Source: Martinezella lusitana
GTDB lineage: Bacteria > Pseudomonadota > Alphaproteobacteria > Rhizobiales > Rhizobiaceae
NCBI RefSeq assembly: GCF_014207095.1
Contig: NZ_JACHBG010000002.1
Location: 124,001 to 188,000, forward strand
Direction: 5' to 3'
DNA: 64,000 nt
The notes below the pieces were generated by a model. The model made no database searches. It saw nothing but the letters and a program-made list of their open reading frames with translations, and was not told the DNA's origin. Below are positions 46,511 to 60,962 of this stretch, piece after piece (the first letter of the stretch is position 1; every line of letters begins with the position of its first letter). A program made the translations under genes and the position numbers.

Positions 46511-47557
46511 TCAGCCGAGGCAGGCGAGGAAGTTCGCCACATCGGCTTCGGTCGTGGCAAAGCTGGTCACGAGGCGGATCAGCGTTTCATCGCTGCCGAC
46601 CAGCTCAGGTTGAGATTCAGGGATCGGCCACTCATAGAATTTTGCGCCGTTATCCTCGGCTGCCTTGGCAGAGGATTTCGGTATGATCGCGAAAACCTCG
46701 TTGGAAACCGTTGGCCAGGCTAGATGAGCATTTGGAGCCTTCTCGATGCCGGCGCGCAGACGGTCTGCCATGCTGTTGGAATGGCGGGCGAGGTCGAGCC
46801 AGAGGCCGTCCTGGAAATAGCCGTCAAACTGGGCGGCAATGAAGCGCGACTTGGAGAAGAGCTGGGCGGCGCGCTTGCGGATGAAGTGCATCTCCTTTGC
46901 CTTGCCGGGGTCGAAGAAGATGATCGCCTCGGCGCACCAGCAGCCGTTCTTGGTGCCGCCAAAGGACAGGATGTCGACGCCGCGCTTCCACGTCATCTCG
47001 GCCGGGCTGGCGCCGAGAGCAACGAGAGCGTTGGCGAAGCGCGCGCCATCCATGTGCAGCGGCAGGTCGTTCGCCTTGGCGATGGAGGCGACGGCGTCGA
47101 TCTCGCTGAGCGAGTAGACGGTGCCGATTTCCGTTGCCTGCGTGATGGTGATCGCGGCGGCGCGGCCATGATGCACGGCATCCTGCGGGAAGCGGGCGAC
47201 CTTGGTGGCAAGCGCCTTGGGATCGATCTTGCCGAGAGCGCCGTCGACCGTTGCCAGGCGCGCGCCGCTGAAGAAGTCAGGGGCGCCGCATTCGTCTTCG
47301 GCGACATGCGCCTCGGTGTGGCAGAAGCTGATGCCTCCCGGCTTCTGGACACTGGCAAGCGACAGTGAATTGGCGGCCGTGCCGGTTGCGACGAAGAAGA
47401 CGGCGACGTCACGCTCGAAGATCTCGCTGAATTTGGCTTCGACTTTCTGGTCGAGGTCGCTCGTGCCATAGGCCGATGCGAAGCCTCCCGACTCGGCGAG
47501 GAGACGTTCGGCGATCTTGGAATGGGCGCCGGCCCAATTGTCGGAGGCAAAGAACAT
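46511..47557 (-). CDS. ltaE: Low-specificity L-threonine aldolase
   Basis: A 348-residue PLP enzyme (beta-eliminating lyase family) that cleaves L-threonine/allo-threonine to glycine and acetaldehyde. Recognisable parts: ATGTAANSLSLASVQ, the DGARFANALVALG segment, and the PLP-lysine site DILSFGGTKNG (Lys near residue 200). Length is normal. Single-gene unit; a T-rich and repeat-free upstream region of ~570 bp leads to gltB on the other strand. Confidence 0.88.
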   Translation of the reverse strand: MFFASDNWAGAHSKIAERLLAESGGFASAYGTSDLDQKVEAKFSEIFERDVAVFFVATGTAANSLSLASVQKPGGISFCHTEAHVAEDECGAPDFFSGARLATVDGALGKIDPKALATKVARFPQDAVHHGRAAAITITQATEIGTVYSLSEIDAVASIAKANDLPLHMDGARFANALVALGASPAEMTWKRGVDILSFGGTKNGCWCAEAIIFFDPGKAKEMHFIRKRAAQLFSKSRFIAAQFDGYFQDGLWLDLARHSNSMADRLRAGIEKAPNAHLAWPTVSNEVFAIIPKSSAKAAEDNGAKFYEWPIPESQPELVGSDETLIRLVTSFATTEADVANFLACLG

Positions 47558-48122
47558 GGAGATGCACCAGATAAAATGAGTGAGCTACGGGAGCGATAAA
47601 TAGGGTCGGCGGGACATTACGCCAATGCAAAAACCTATCAAGAGCAAGAACTTGAAGAACCCATCACAGAAATTGATCTGCGCAATCAACAAATAAAATG
47701 ATGCGCCGCAGCGAAACTTTATTGCTCCATTTCTGCAGCATAGGCAATCTTCCGTCTTTCCCTGTCGAATTTTTGCCGTTTTGCTCTTGCGAAGGCACAA
47801 GCTTTCTGGCATAGAGCTGATGAATTAGGACAGGGTTGCTGTCCTATTTTGGCCGCCTAGGCCGAAGATGCGTCGAAGGGTCCTGACGATGTCCGGATTT
47901 CGAGCTATAGTTACCGAGAGCATGCCCCTGAAAGCCTTTCGGGCACCGGGCAGGGCGGCGGTGGAATAGCAGGGCGCGAACGCTGACGACAGGCTCCATA
48001 GCGGAGCCATGGTTTGCGGCCGGATCTTCACAATGCAACAGAGCTGTCGCGCGTCGGCGCCGGAAACGGAACGCGCGGGACGAAGGAGCGCCCGCGAGGC
48101 GGGCCTTACCGGAGGGAAGACG
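47558..48122. other. Intergenic region between threonine aldolase and gltB
   Basis: About 565 bp holding the divergent promoters of the aldolase (minus) and gltB (plus). It is AT-richer between 47590 and 47820. A perfect hairpin TAGGACAG-GGTTG-CTGTCCTA at 47826-47846 is followed by TTTT on the plus strand and could be an attenuator in the gltB leader or an operator. No convincing ORF. Confidence 0.45.
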
Positions 48123-52865
<4,743 letters not shown>

Positions 52866-53003
52866 TCCGCTTGGGATCACCAAGCCAGTCGAGGATTTCG
52901 CCTCGCATTGCGGTCGCCGATCACGGCGATCGCAACTGTCGAATAGCGGAATCGGATTTGATTTAAAGTGCCGGACAGGGAAACGGGATTTACCCTCAGG
53001 CAC

Positions 53004-53025
53004 GGGAGCCTCGGCTCCTCTTTTT
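53004..53025 (+). terminator. Attenuator-like hairpin between gltB and gltD
   Basis: GGGAGC-CTCG-GCTCCT is followed by CTTTTT on the plus strand, 18-40 bp before the gltD start. It has the shape of an intrinsic terminator inside the operon, so it could reduce gltD expression relative to gltB or be a processing site. Confidence 0.5.
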
Positions 53026-53043
53026 GAGTGAGGAAACGATAGC

Positions 53044-54498
53044 ATGGGCAAGGTAACAGGCTTCTTGGAGATCGACCGTCAGGTCGGCAAGTATCAGCCG
53101 GCATCGGATCGCATCCGGCATTTCCGCGAATTTACGATCCCCATGTCGGACCAGGAAGTGCAGAAACAGGCAGCGCGCTGCATGGACTGTGGCATTCCCT
53201 ATTGCCACGGCCCGACCGGCTGCCCGGTGCACAACCAGATTCCGGATTGGAACGACCTCGTCTACAACAACAACTGGGAAGAGGCGATCCGCAACCTGCA
53301 TTCGACCAACAACTTCCCGGAGTTCACCGGTCGCGTCTGCCCCGCACCCTGCGAGGAGGCCTGCACGCTGAACCTGGAAGATGCACCGGTCGCGATCAAG
53401 ACCGTCGAGCAGGCGATTGCCGACAAGGCCTATGAGCTTGGCTTCATTCGTCCGCAGCCGGCAACGGTTCATACGGGCAAGAAGGTTGCCGTCATCGGCT
53501 CCGGCCCTGCGGGTCTGGCGGCTGCCCAGCAGCTCGGCCGCGCCGGTCATGAGGTTCATCTCTACGAGCGCGAGAGCAAGGCAGGTGGCCTGCTGCGCTA
53601 TGGCATTCCAGACTTCAAGATGGAGAAGAACTTCATCGACCGCCGTGTCGAGCAGATGAAGGGCGAAGGCGTCACCTTCCATTGCGGCGTCAATGTCGGC
53701 GTCGACGTCAAGATAGAGCAGCTTCTGGCCGAGCATGATGCCGTGCTCTATTGCGGCGGCTCGGAAACCCCGCGTGAAGCCGGCATTCCCGGCGTCGAGC
53801 TGGCGGGCGTTCATGACGCCATGCCCTATCTCGTGCAGCAGAACCGCCGTGTCGGCCGTGAAAACATCGACAGCGCCGGCTGGCCAGCCGATCCGATCCT
53901 CGCAGGCGGTAAGCACATCGTCGTCGTCGGCGGTGGCGATACGGCATCCGACTGCGTCGGCACGGCATTCCGCCAGGGTGCGGTGAAGGTCACTCAGCTC
54001 GACATTCGTCCGCAGCCGCCGGAAAAGGAAGACAAGCTTGCCGTCTGGCCGTTCTGGGCAACGAAGATGCGCACCTCCTCTTCGCAGGCCGAAGGTGCTG
54101 TTCGCGAATTCCAGGTCGCGACGCTCGAATTCATCGGTGAAGACGGCGTGCTGACCGGCGTGAAGTGCTGCGAAGTCGATGAGCGCCGCAAGCCGATCGC
54201 CGGAACGGAATTCGTCATCCGCGCCGATCTTGCCTTCATCGCCATCGGTTTCCGTGGCCCCTTCACCGACAGCGTGCTCAAGGAACTCGACGGCAAGCTG
54301 ACGCTGAACACCGATCGTCGCGGCTCCACCAACGTTGTTGCCAACGACAAGGATTACAAGACTTCGGTCGACAAGCTCTGGACCGCTGGCGACGTTCGCC
54401 GTGGCCAGTCGCTGGTGGTCTGGGCGATCCGCGAAGGACGCCAGGCAGCACGCGCGATCGATGAGGCCCTGATGGGTGCGACGATTCTGCCGCGCTAA
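53044..54498 (+). CDS. gltD: Glutamate synthase [NADPH] small subunit
   Basis: A 484-residue flavoprotein that passes electrons from NADPH to GltB. N-terminal 4Fe-4S cysteines: [19 protein letters not shown] and [15 protein letters not shown] motif [17 protein letters not shown] at ~145; NADPH motif [16 protein letters not shown] at ~300; C-terminal [23 protein letters not shown] preceded by GAGGAAACGATAGC. Separated from gltB by 178 bp with a terminator-like hairpin. Confidence 0.96.
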   Translation: MGKVTGFLEIDRQVGKYQPASDRIRHFREFTIPMSDQEVQKQAARCMDCGIPYCHGPTGCPVHNQIPDWNDLVYNNNWEEAIRNLHSTNNFPEFTGRVCPAPCEEACTLNLEDAPVAIKTVEQAIADKAYELGFIRPQPATVHTGKKVAVIGSGPAGLAAAQQLGRAGHEVHLYERESKAGGLLRYGIPDFKMEKNFIDRRVEQMKGEGVTFHCGVNVGVDVKIEQLLAEHDAVLYCGGSETPREAGIPGVELAGVHDAMPYLVQQNRRVGRENIDSAGWPADPILAGGKHIVVVGGGDTASDCVGTAFRQGAVKVTQLDIRPQPPEKEDKLAVWPFWATKMRTSSSQAEGAVREFQVATLEFIGEDGVLTGVKCCEVDERRKPIAGTEFVIRADLAFIAIGFRGPFTDSVLKELDGKLTLNTDRRGSTNVVANDKDYKTSVDKLWTAGDVRRGQSLVVWAIREGRQAARAIDEALMGATILPR

Positions 54499-54528
54499 GC
54501 GTCACCGATATCGTCTATCAGTCATGAG

Positions 54529-54559
54529 GAAGGCCGGGTTCGCGCAGAACCCGGCCTTC
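54529..54559. terminator. Bidirectional terminator between gltD and the GlyRS-like gene
   Basis: GAAGGCCGGGTT (54529-54540) pairs with AACCCGGCCTTC (54548-54559), perfect 12-bp arms. T-rich ends lie to the right (TGTCTT), so it can terminate gltD; it may also stop the convergent GlyRS-like gene on the minus strand. Confidence 0.8.
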
Positions 54560-54563
54560 TGTC

Positions 54564-55313
54564 TTATCTGCTTGCCGCAATGTTCCAATTGTAGATGCAA
54601 CGGTCGAGGCCGATGGCGATCTCCAGCACCGTGACATCATGGTCGGTCGTCGGGCCTTTCTTGGCCTGACTGCGGTAGCGCTGCGGGAAATCCGTGCGTT
54701 TGGAGATGGAGCAGACCTCCATCCATTTGTCGCCATTGTCCACCTCGATATCCATCGTGACCTTCGAGTAGGCCGGCAGGCGATCCGACGGCACGATCCT
54801 CGTCGGCAAATGGATGACCGAGGCAATCATGCGCCGAACCGGTTCCAGGCTCGCCGTATGATAGTCGTTGCCGCTGTCGGCGGTGAAGGCGCATTGAAAC
54901 TCGAGCTGCCAGAATTCTTTGAGCCGCACATGCTTGCTGGGCTGGTCCTGTTCGCGGCGATAGGATTTGCCGGCCTGCCAGACGCATAGAGGCAACCGCG
55001 TCCGCGAATGATTGCCGAGAAGGTGCTGCATGTAGATGTAAGTGGACGGTGTCGTTTCAGGCCGCAACACAAGTTCGGCCTCCGTTTCGGACATTCGTTC
55101 CTGTACCCAGATGTCTGAATTGGAATAGGCGTCGGAGACGAGGTTCTTCGGCATCAGGGTAGGGGCCTCGACCCTTCGGATATCCCAGGCGGGGTTTGCG
55201 GAGCGCAGGAAGCTTGAGACTTCGTCGGAAAAGAAGCGGATGAGGTCGTCACGCAGACGGATGTCTCGCTCTTCCCAGTGAACGAGCGAGTTGACGTTAT
55301 AGATATTGAGCAC
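54564..55313 (-). CDS. Stand-alone class II aminoacyl-tRNA synthetase core, GlyRS-like
   Basis: A 249-residue protein that resembles only the catalytic domain of alpha2-type glycyl-tRNA synthetase. Visible motifs: LRPETTPSTYIYMQHL (residues 84-99), class II motif 2 YRREQDQPSKHVRLKEFWQLEF (116-138), the SISKRTDF segment (202-209) and motif 3 EIAIGLDRC (231-239) with its Arg. No anticodon-binding domain follows, so it is unlikely to charge tRNA normally; it may activate an amino acid for another acceptor, as the SerRS-like amino acid:carrier protein ligases do. The start is a GTG at 55313 with GGAG eight bases upstream; the TTG-initiated extension lacks that. Converges with gltD. Confidence 0.75.
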   Translation of the reverse strand: MLNIYNVNSLVHWEERDIRLRDDLIRFFSDEVSSFLRSANPAWDIRRVEAPTLMPKNLVSDAYSNSDIWVQERMSETEAELVLRPETTPSTYIYMQHLLGNHSRTRLPLCVWQAGKSYRREQDQPSKHVRLKEFWQLEFQCAFTADSGNDYHTASLEPVRRMIASVIHLPTRIVPSDRLPAYSKVTMDIEVDNGDKWMEVCSISKRTDFPQRYRSQAKKGPTTDHDVTVLEIAIGLDRCIYNWNIAASR

Positions 55314-55546
55314 GTGCCATTCTCCATGGGCAACGTTGATGTTTTGGAGTGAGGGCTTTACGTCCAGCAATGGCCGGACACGCAAAGCCTCCGGTCGTCA
55401 CGGCTGGACGCGGAGACCTCGGCCGGAGAAAGCGCGCAAAACCGCGGCCTGCAGGCAGGTGGGGTTACGATCGATCTGATCTGCGCGGTCGGTGCTCATG
55501 GCATTTTTCTATTGGCGCACGGCAGGATTGTCAAACGGCTTCGCCT

Positions 55547-56743
55547 TCAAGGCGTGGCGGTCGGCGTCGCAGGCAGCCGATAGTCATCCACACGACCTGC
55601 GGGCGCAGGAGTCATCTGGCCCTTGTCGACCAGGAGATCCCTGGGCGATACGGCTGTCGAGGCCGGTGCAGGCGCAGCACCCAGAAGCTGCGAGCCGCCA
55701 TCAAGCTCGGGATCGGAAAAGCTCATCGGCGGCGTGCTGGTGATTTTCTCCGGCTCCGCACCCGGCAGACTCGCCGGCTGTGCCGGCAGCGGACTGCCGG
55801 TATCGAGGCGGGTGATATCAGGGCTTGCCTGGTTGCCCAACAGCCGCCGCGCCGGCTTTTCGACATAGAACGCGATCTTGCGCTTGCCTGCCGCCGTCAT
55901 GTTGACGCCGTCGGCGGTTCTGAGGCGCACCTGCTGGCCGTTGATATCGGAACCGGTGACGATGAACTCGCCGCTCTGATTGGTAAAGCCGTCCCAGATA
56001 TCGACGAACTCGCCGCCGACGGCCGCCATCTGGCTTTGGTAGAGGTGATTGAGCTTGACTGCGCTTGCCGTCAGCTGGTCCGAGCCGAAGGGTGGCAAGC
56101 CGACCCAGATCAGGGGGATATGACGGTTCGTCACCAGTTTGGCAAACTGCTGCACCCGTTCCTCGTAGGCGATAAACCAGGGATCCGTGCCGTATTTCTC
56201 GTTGAGGCCATCACCGATAATGGGCTGCCGGTCATTGGCGCCGAGCATCACCACAACCATTGCCGGCTTCAGCTGATCCATCATCCCGGTCAGCTGCTCA
56301 GGCCAGTTGTAATAGTCCTGTCGGACGAGGCCGGAGGCGACATTGCCGCGCGCCTGGATAACAATGCCGGGGGAGGTGGAGAAGGCGTCTTCCAGCCCGG
56401 TTCCAAGGCCGCTTGCCAGAAAATCGCCGACGACGAGAATCGTCTTTGCGTCTTGAAGCTTTTCCGCCGCTGGCGGCGTCTGTGGCTGGACCGCTACGGG
56501 CTGCCGCGGTGGCGGTGTCGGCCGTTTGCGCGGCTGGCTCTTTCGTTGTGGTGGCGGCTGCTCGGGTTGGTCCGGATAATCCGGTTCGCGCGTTCCGAAC
56601 AGCATGTCGAACAGGTTTCTGCGCGGCCGCTCCTGCGCCTCGGCAGTAACGGAAAGGTAGCCGAACGTGATGACGGCCGTGGTCAATACCGTGAGGATAA
56701 TCCTCAGGCTTGCCATGATCGCGCGGGCAGGTCTTTCTGTCAT
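55547..56743 (-). CDS. DUF459 SGNH-fold protein with altered catalytic residues
   Basis: A 398-residue exported or membrane-anchored protein. An N-terminal signal/anchor (about residues 10-36), a Pro/Gln-rich linker (about 55-95) with PPPQRKSQPRKRP, and an SGNH hydrolase domain (about 100-300). The usual GDS block is VVGDFLASGL: the nucleophile Ser is Phe108. The GxND block (MLGAND, Asn170) is intact. The D-x-x-H block is DGVNMT: the catalytic His is Asn281. The long C-terminal tail is Pro/Ala/Ser-rich. Thus it is probably a non-catalytic member, perhaps a binding or scaffold protein. It shares the minus strand with the adjacent lytic transglycosylase, with 84 bp between. Confidence 0.8.
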   Translation of the reverse strand: MTERPARAIMASLRIILTVLTTAVITFGYLSVTAEAQERPRRNLFDMLFGTREPDYPDQPEQPPPQRKSQPRKRPTPPPRQPVAVQPQTPPAAEKLQDAKTILVVGDFLASGLGTGLEDAFSTSPGIVIQARGNVASGLVRQDYYNWPEQLTGMMDQLKPAMVVVMLGANDRQPIIGDGLNEKYGTDPWFIAYEERVQQFAKLVTNRHIPLIWVGLPPFGSDQLTASAVKLNHLYQSQMAAVGGEFVDIWDGFTNQSGEFIVTGSDINGQQVRLRTADGVNMTAAGKRKIAFYVEKPARRLLGNQASPDITRLDTGSPLPAQPASLPGAEPEKITSTPPMSFSDPELDGGSQLLGAAPAPASTAVSPRDLLVDKGQMTPAPAGRVDDYRLPATPTATP

Positions 56744-56826
56744 CGTCTCTTTCCGCTCACGACCCGTAGCCGCGCGAGGGCAGCTGTGCCCTCCAGCGAT
56801 CCCTGTGTCCACAGATGGCGAGCTGC

Positions 56827-58050
56827 CTACTTGCGCAACGCGTTTAGCAGGTTCATCGAGGGCTCGCCGTCCGCATCCATGCCGATGCGCTGCTGAACCG
56901 CAGCGATCGCCGCCTTGGAGCCGGAACCGAAGTTGCCGTCGACGACGCCGTCATAATAACCGAGCTGCTTCAATCGCGTCTGCAGCTCGAATTTCTGCTG
57001 AACATTGAGCGTCCCGCTCGGGCGCGGCCAGGATTGCTGCATGCCGCCATAGCCCGCGATCTGATCGGCAAGCAGGCCGACTGCGAGCGCATAGCTGTCG
57101 GATGCGTTGTAGCGCTTGACGGTGAAGAAGTTGCCGGTCATCAGGAAGCCGGGACCATTCGGGCCACCAGGCATCTTCAGTTGAGCGCGATCGGAGGTCT
57201 GGCGGAAGCCCTTGCCGTTGGGGCGAACGAAACCGAGAGCCGCCCATTGGGCAATCGTGTGCGTCTTGCCGGCCTGGCCATGGCCGCCGGGCGGCACAAC
57301 CACTTCATAGCCCCAGGTACGGCCAGTGCTCCAGCCGTTCTTGGCAAGGAGATTGGCTGTTGTCGCCAGGGCGTCGGGAATGGAGTTCCAGATATCGGCG
57401 TGACCGGTGCCATCGGCATCGACGGCGTAGAGCAGATAGCTGGTGGGGATGAACTGGGTGTGGCCCATCGCGCCGGCCCAGGAGCCATTCAGATCCTTGC
57501 GCGAGATGTCGCCCCTCTGCAGGATCTTCAGCGCGGCGATAAGCTGCTTCTTGGCGTAGCCGGCCCGCTTCGGATCGGCATAGGCAAGTGTCGCCAGCGC
57601 GCGCGGCACGTAATGCAGCCGGTCGTTCTTGGCGAGAACGGCGCCGTAGTTCGACTCCATGGACCAAATGGCCAACATGATGTTGCGATCAACGCCGAAG
57701 TGCTGCTCGAGCGTGCGCAGTGTGGACCCATATTTGACCGCCATCTTGCGGCCAATATCGACGGTATAGGGATTAACACGGGAGTCCAAGTAATCCCAGA
57801 TCTGGGACTTGAATTCCGGTTGGTACTGCGCCTTTTCAAGGACCGTGGGGTCGGGGTCCGTTACACCGGCAAATGCGTTGCGGTAAGTCGACTGCGTAAT
57901 GCCGCTCTTTGCGGCAGTCGTATAGAAGCCCGCAATCCATTTTTGGAACCCAGGGTCAGCATTGGCGTTAACGGGAAGGAATCCCGCGAAGGCGCCGAGC
58001 GCGAGCGCCAGAGCGAGACCACGAAAGGAGTTTTTGCGGTTTACGGTCAT
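56827..58050 (-). CDS. Lytic murein transglycosylase, MltB-like
   Basis: A 407-residue secreted muramidase. Signal peptide (RKNSFRGLALALALGAFAGFLPVNANA), SLT_2/MltB catalytic domain (about 30-320) with the catalytic Glu in LAIWSMESNYGAVL, GAMGHTQFIPTSY, and a C-terminal PG_binding_1 domain (LNVQQKFELQTRLKQLGYYDGVVDG, from ~345). It cleaves peptidoglycan to make 1,6-anhydro products. It lies divergently to galU and next to the SGNH-like gene on the same strand; the two may form an operon. Confidence 0.93.
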   Translation of the reverse strand: MTVNRKNSFRGLALALALGAFAGFLPVNANADPGFQKWIAGFYTTAAKSGITQSTYRNAFAGVTDPDPTVLEKAQYQPEFKSQIWDYLDSRVNPYTVDIGRKMAVKYGSTLRTLEQHFGVDRNIMLAIWSMESNYGAVLAKNDRLHYVPRALATLAYADPKRAGYAKKQLIAALKILQRGDISRKDLNGSWAGAMGHTQFIPTSYLLYAVDADGTGHADIWNSIPDALATTANLLAKNGWSTGRTWGYEVVVPPGGHGQAGKTHTIAQWAALGFVRPNGKGFRQTSDRAQLKMPGGPNGPGFLMTGNFFTVKRYNASDSYALAVGLLADQIAGYGGMQQSWPRPSGTLNVQQKFELQTRLKQLGYYDGVVDGNFGSGSKAAIAAVQQRIGMDADGEPSMNLLNALRK

Positions 58051-58252
58051 CTACAGCCTTGTCCATCGATTGTTGGATTTCGGTGCGGCAATGCACGTAG
58101 CATCGGCCCAAGCTTGACACTAAAGGAACGAAGTCAACAAATTCTTTACCATGGAAGTGGGGTTCAGTCATTATTTGCAAAACAGTAGCAAATTTAATCT
58201 ACTGACCCTTAGATTGGCTTGGCGCCAGCGATTTAATGCCCAGGAGGTATGA

Positions 58253-59140
58253 GTGGGACAGCATAAGAAGGTTCGTAAGGCAGTATTTCCGGTCGCAGGA
58301 CTAGGGACACGGTTCTTGCCGGCCACCAAGGCGGTGCCGAAGGAAATGCTGACCGTCGTCGATAAGCCGGTGATTCAGTATGTCGTCGACGAGGCGATGG
58401 AAGCCGGTATCGAGCATTTCGTATTCGTGACGGGCCGCAGCAAGCACGTCATCGAAGACTATTTCGACATTCAGTTCGAACTCGAGCAGACGCTGCGTCA
58501 GCGCAACAAGAATGCCGAGCTGTCGCTGCTGAACGGCCTGCTGCCGAAGGCCGGCACGGCGAGCTTCACCCGCCAGCAGGAGCCGCTCGGTCTTGGCCAC
58601 GCCGTCTGGTGCGCACGCGAAATCGTCGGCGACGAGCCGTTCGCGCTGCTGCTGCCCGACATGGTCATGCGCGCGGAAAAGGGCTGCATGAAGGGTATGA
58701 TCGAGCTTTACGAGCAGAGTGGCGGCAACGTCATCGCCGTTGAAGAATGCGCTCCGGATCAGACCCATAAATACGGCATCGTCGGCGTCGGCGATACGAT
58801 CGGCAGTGGCTTCCGCATCACCGAGATGGTGGAAAAGCCGGCCAAGGGCACCGCCCCGTCCAACTTCTTCATCAACGGCCGCTATATTCTGCAGCCGGAA
58901 ATCTTCCGCATTCTGGAAAGCCAGGAGCGGGGTGCCGGCAACGAGATCCAGTTGACCGACGGCATGCTGAAGCTGGCGCAGAGCCAGGATTTCGCCGGCT
59001 ACCACTTCCAGGGCCAGACCTTCGACTGTGGTGCGAAGGACGGCTTCATCCTCGCCAACGTTGCTTTTGCATTGGCACGCGCGGATATTCGCCCGACGAT
59101 CGAGGACGAGTTCAAGGCGCTGATCACTGCTTTGAAGTAA
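58253..59140 (+). CDS. galU: UTP-glucose-1-phosphate uridylyltransferase
   Basis: A 295-residue nucleotidyltransferase: [49 protein letters not shown], and the C-terminal [22 protein letters not shown]. It makes UDP-glucose for exopolysaccharide, cyclic glucan and lipopolysaccharide, using the glucose-1-phosphate made by Pgm. Starts at GTG with AGGAGG five bases before it; the nearby ATG at 58249 is out of frame. ExoN in Sinorhizobium is the same family. An intrinsic terminator follows. Confidence 0.95.
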   Translation: MGQHKKVRKAVFPVAGLGTRFLPATKAVPKEMLTVVDKPVIQYVVDEAMEAGIEHFVFVTGRSKHVIEDYFDIQFELEQTLRQRNKNAELSLLNGLLPKAGTASFTRQQEPLGLGHAVWCAREIVGDEPFALLLPDMVMRAEKGCMKGMIELYEQSGGNVIAVEECAPDQTHKYGIVGVGDTIGSGFRITEMVEKPAKGTAPSNFFINGRYILQPEIFRILESQERGAGNEIQLTDGMLKLAQSQDFAGYHFQGQTFDCGAKDGFILANVAFALARADIRPTIEDEFKALITALK

Positions 59141-59169
59141 GCGACCAATTGATCGAGACCAAAAATTGA

Positions 59170-59194
59170 AGCCCGGTTATGCCGGGCTTTTTTC
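59170..59194 (+). terminator. Terminator of galU
   Basis: AGCCCGG, loop TTATG, CCGGGCT followed by TTTTTT, 30 bp after the stop codon. Confidence 0.9.
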
Positions 59195-59247
59195 ATTCTG
59201 GAGCAGATGGTTTCCGATCGGGACGATAGCGCTCTGCGAAATCGCAG

Positions 59248-60765
59248 TCAGCGCTTCACCGTTAAGCCGACACCGGCCTGGAGCTGGCGCGTGTCGTCGC
59301 CGGTCTTTCTGGTGGTCAGCTGATAGCCGAGGTTACCCGTCAGATCGAGATAGCGGTTGATCCCCCAGGTCAGGCCGAGGGCTGCGTCATATTCGGTCTC
59401 GTCGGCGACGCTCCCGCCCGAGGGGTAATCACGCCAGATCGTTCCACCCGTCACCTTGGCGGTGAGATTGTCGCGCAGCTGGTGGCTCACGGTGCTGGAG
59501 AGCCGGTAAGCGGTGTAGCCACCCAGGCCCGGAGTCGTCGACGGTTGAACCGTGCTCGAAAGGCCGATGCTGACATCGGTGCCGCGCTGCGGCGACCAGG
59601 CAAGACTGCCATCGATCGTCGGCGAGTCGATCGAGGCAAGGCGTGCATCGTCGAATTGCGTGTGCTGGTAGCCGAAGCCGAGTTCGCCCTTCAATTTCTC
59701 GCCGAGATCGAGCTCGACGCCGACCTTGCCGCCATAGCTCTGGTTCGATCGCGCATAGCCATTGCTGTCGCGCGTCTGGTCGTAGACTGCGGCGCCGAGG
59801 TCGGCTTCCACGAAAGGAATAATCACCGGCGAGAGTTCGTAGCCGATACGGCCGCGCCATGTGCCTGCCGTCTGGTCGCGGTCGCTGAGCGTGACCTGGG
59901 TGCCATCGGAGAGCACGGCGTCGGAATAGACCGTTCGGGTCAGCGCAACGGCGGTCGAACCGCGCAGCAGGCCGAAGTCCCGCTCCAGCGAGAGCCCGGT
60001 CGAAAACTGATTGACGGCGGATTGCTTCGAAGCGCCGACAATGGCGTTCGGGTCGTTGGTGTCTTCCCGGTAAAACTGATAGCCGGCGGTAACATGGGCG
60101 GTCGTGTTGGCGGGAAGGTCGAGCCGCAGGTCGGCATTGAGCGTAACAACGGGCCGTTCCGCAGCGGTGCCGCTGAGGTTCTTCTGCCAGACGCCTTCGC
60201 CGGTGATGGTCAAGGCGTGGCGATCCCAATCGGATGTCAGCGTGCTGCGCAGGTCCGTCTGCAGGAAAGTACGGTTGTCCTTATTGGGGCCGGTGCTGTT
60301 CCGCTCCATGTTGATCGACTGGTTGACCGAGGGGCGCAGGGTGAAGGTACCGAGTGGTATGCCCTGAGCGTCGGCGCGATCGGGTTGCGGGCGCGTCCTC
60401 AGGCCGTCGACTGTAGGCTCTCGCGAGTTGACGCGACGCAGGTCGTCATCGAGCGCGGAGCTCGTCGTAATTGGATCGAGGCGAAGACGCATGTTCGGCG
60501 GCGCGTCCGAATTCGTGCCGGTGGCCTGATTCGTGGCAGATGTCGCCTGCCCACCATTGGCGGACGCCGTCGCCGGATCGGCCGTCTGGCCGGATATCGG
60601 AGTCGGTGCGGGCAGCGAGTCGTCGAGGCTTTGATCAGGTGGGAGCGACTGGGCGCTTGCCGACATCGGCGCAGCGAGGGCAATACCCCAGCCCAGCACG
60701 GCGGATGTCGCCCATGCCGTCAGCCGGAGGGTGTTTTTTCCCGCCTTGTTCCCGCCGATGCTCAT
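59248..60765 (-). CDS. Outer-membrane beta-barrel protein (BBP2_2 type)
   Basis: A 505-residue exported protein. Signal peptide MSIGGNKAGKNTLRLTAWAT... ends in SASAQS; a low-complexity Gln/Ser/Ala/Thr/Pro region follows (about 40-100). From ~150 to the end alternating beta strands ending in aromatic residues (e.g. GELGFGYQHTQF, TGNLGYQLTTRK) and a C-terminal aromatic-free GVGLTVKR end are consistent with the putative beta-barrel porin 2 family (PF10082). Ligand unknown; members are seen next to polysaccharide export genes. Stand-alone here, convergent with galU's terminator, and divergent to kdsD. Confidence 0.8.
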   Translation of the reverse strand: MSIGGNKAGKNTLRLTAWATSAVLGWGIALAAPMSASAQSLPPDQSLDDSLPAPTPISGQTADPATASANGGQATSATNQATGTNSDAPPNMRLRLDPITTSSALDDDLRRVNSREPTVDGLRTRPQPDRADAQGIPLGTFTLRPSVNQSINMERNSTGPNKDNRTFLQTDLRSTLTSDWDRHALTITGEGVWQKNLSGTAAERPVVTLNADLRLDLPANTTAHVTAGYQFYREDTNDPNAIVGASKQSAVNQFSTGLSLERDFGLLRGSTAVALTRTVYSDAVLSDGTQVTLSDRDQTAGTWRGRIGYELSPVIIPFVEADLGAAVYDQTRDSNGYARSNQSYGGKVGVELDLGEKLKGELGFGYQHTQFDDARLASIDSPTIDGSLAWSPQRGTDVSIGLSSTVQPSTTPGLGGYTAYRLSSTVSHQLRDNLTAKVTGGTIWRDYPSGGSVADETEYDAALGLTWGINRYLDLTGNLGYQLTTRKTGDDTRQLQAGVGLTVKR

Positions 60766-60962
60766 CTTGTTTATGTCTGACCTTGCTGGAAATACTGTAA
60801 ATCCTTACTCAAGTGTAAAGCCGTGTGGTTAACGCTTGGTTGCCAAACGGGAGTTGCTTGGAATGAACCGGTAATATTCTGGGGTTGAGATGGCGAGTTG
60901 CCGCTGCTGATGAAGGGCGATCTTTGGTGGACAGATTTGCAGAAAAGCGTTAGGCCTCGCTC

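Noticed and set aside
55349..56896. A 515-codon plus-strand frame opposite the SGNH-like gene
   Set aside because: The minus-strand gene has a signal peptide and domain motifs; the plus frame has neither.
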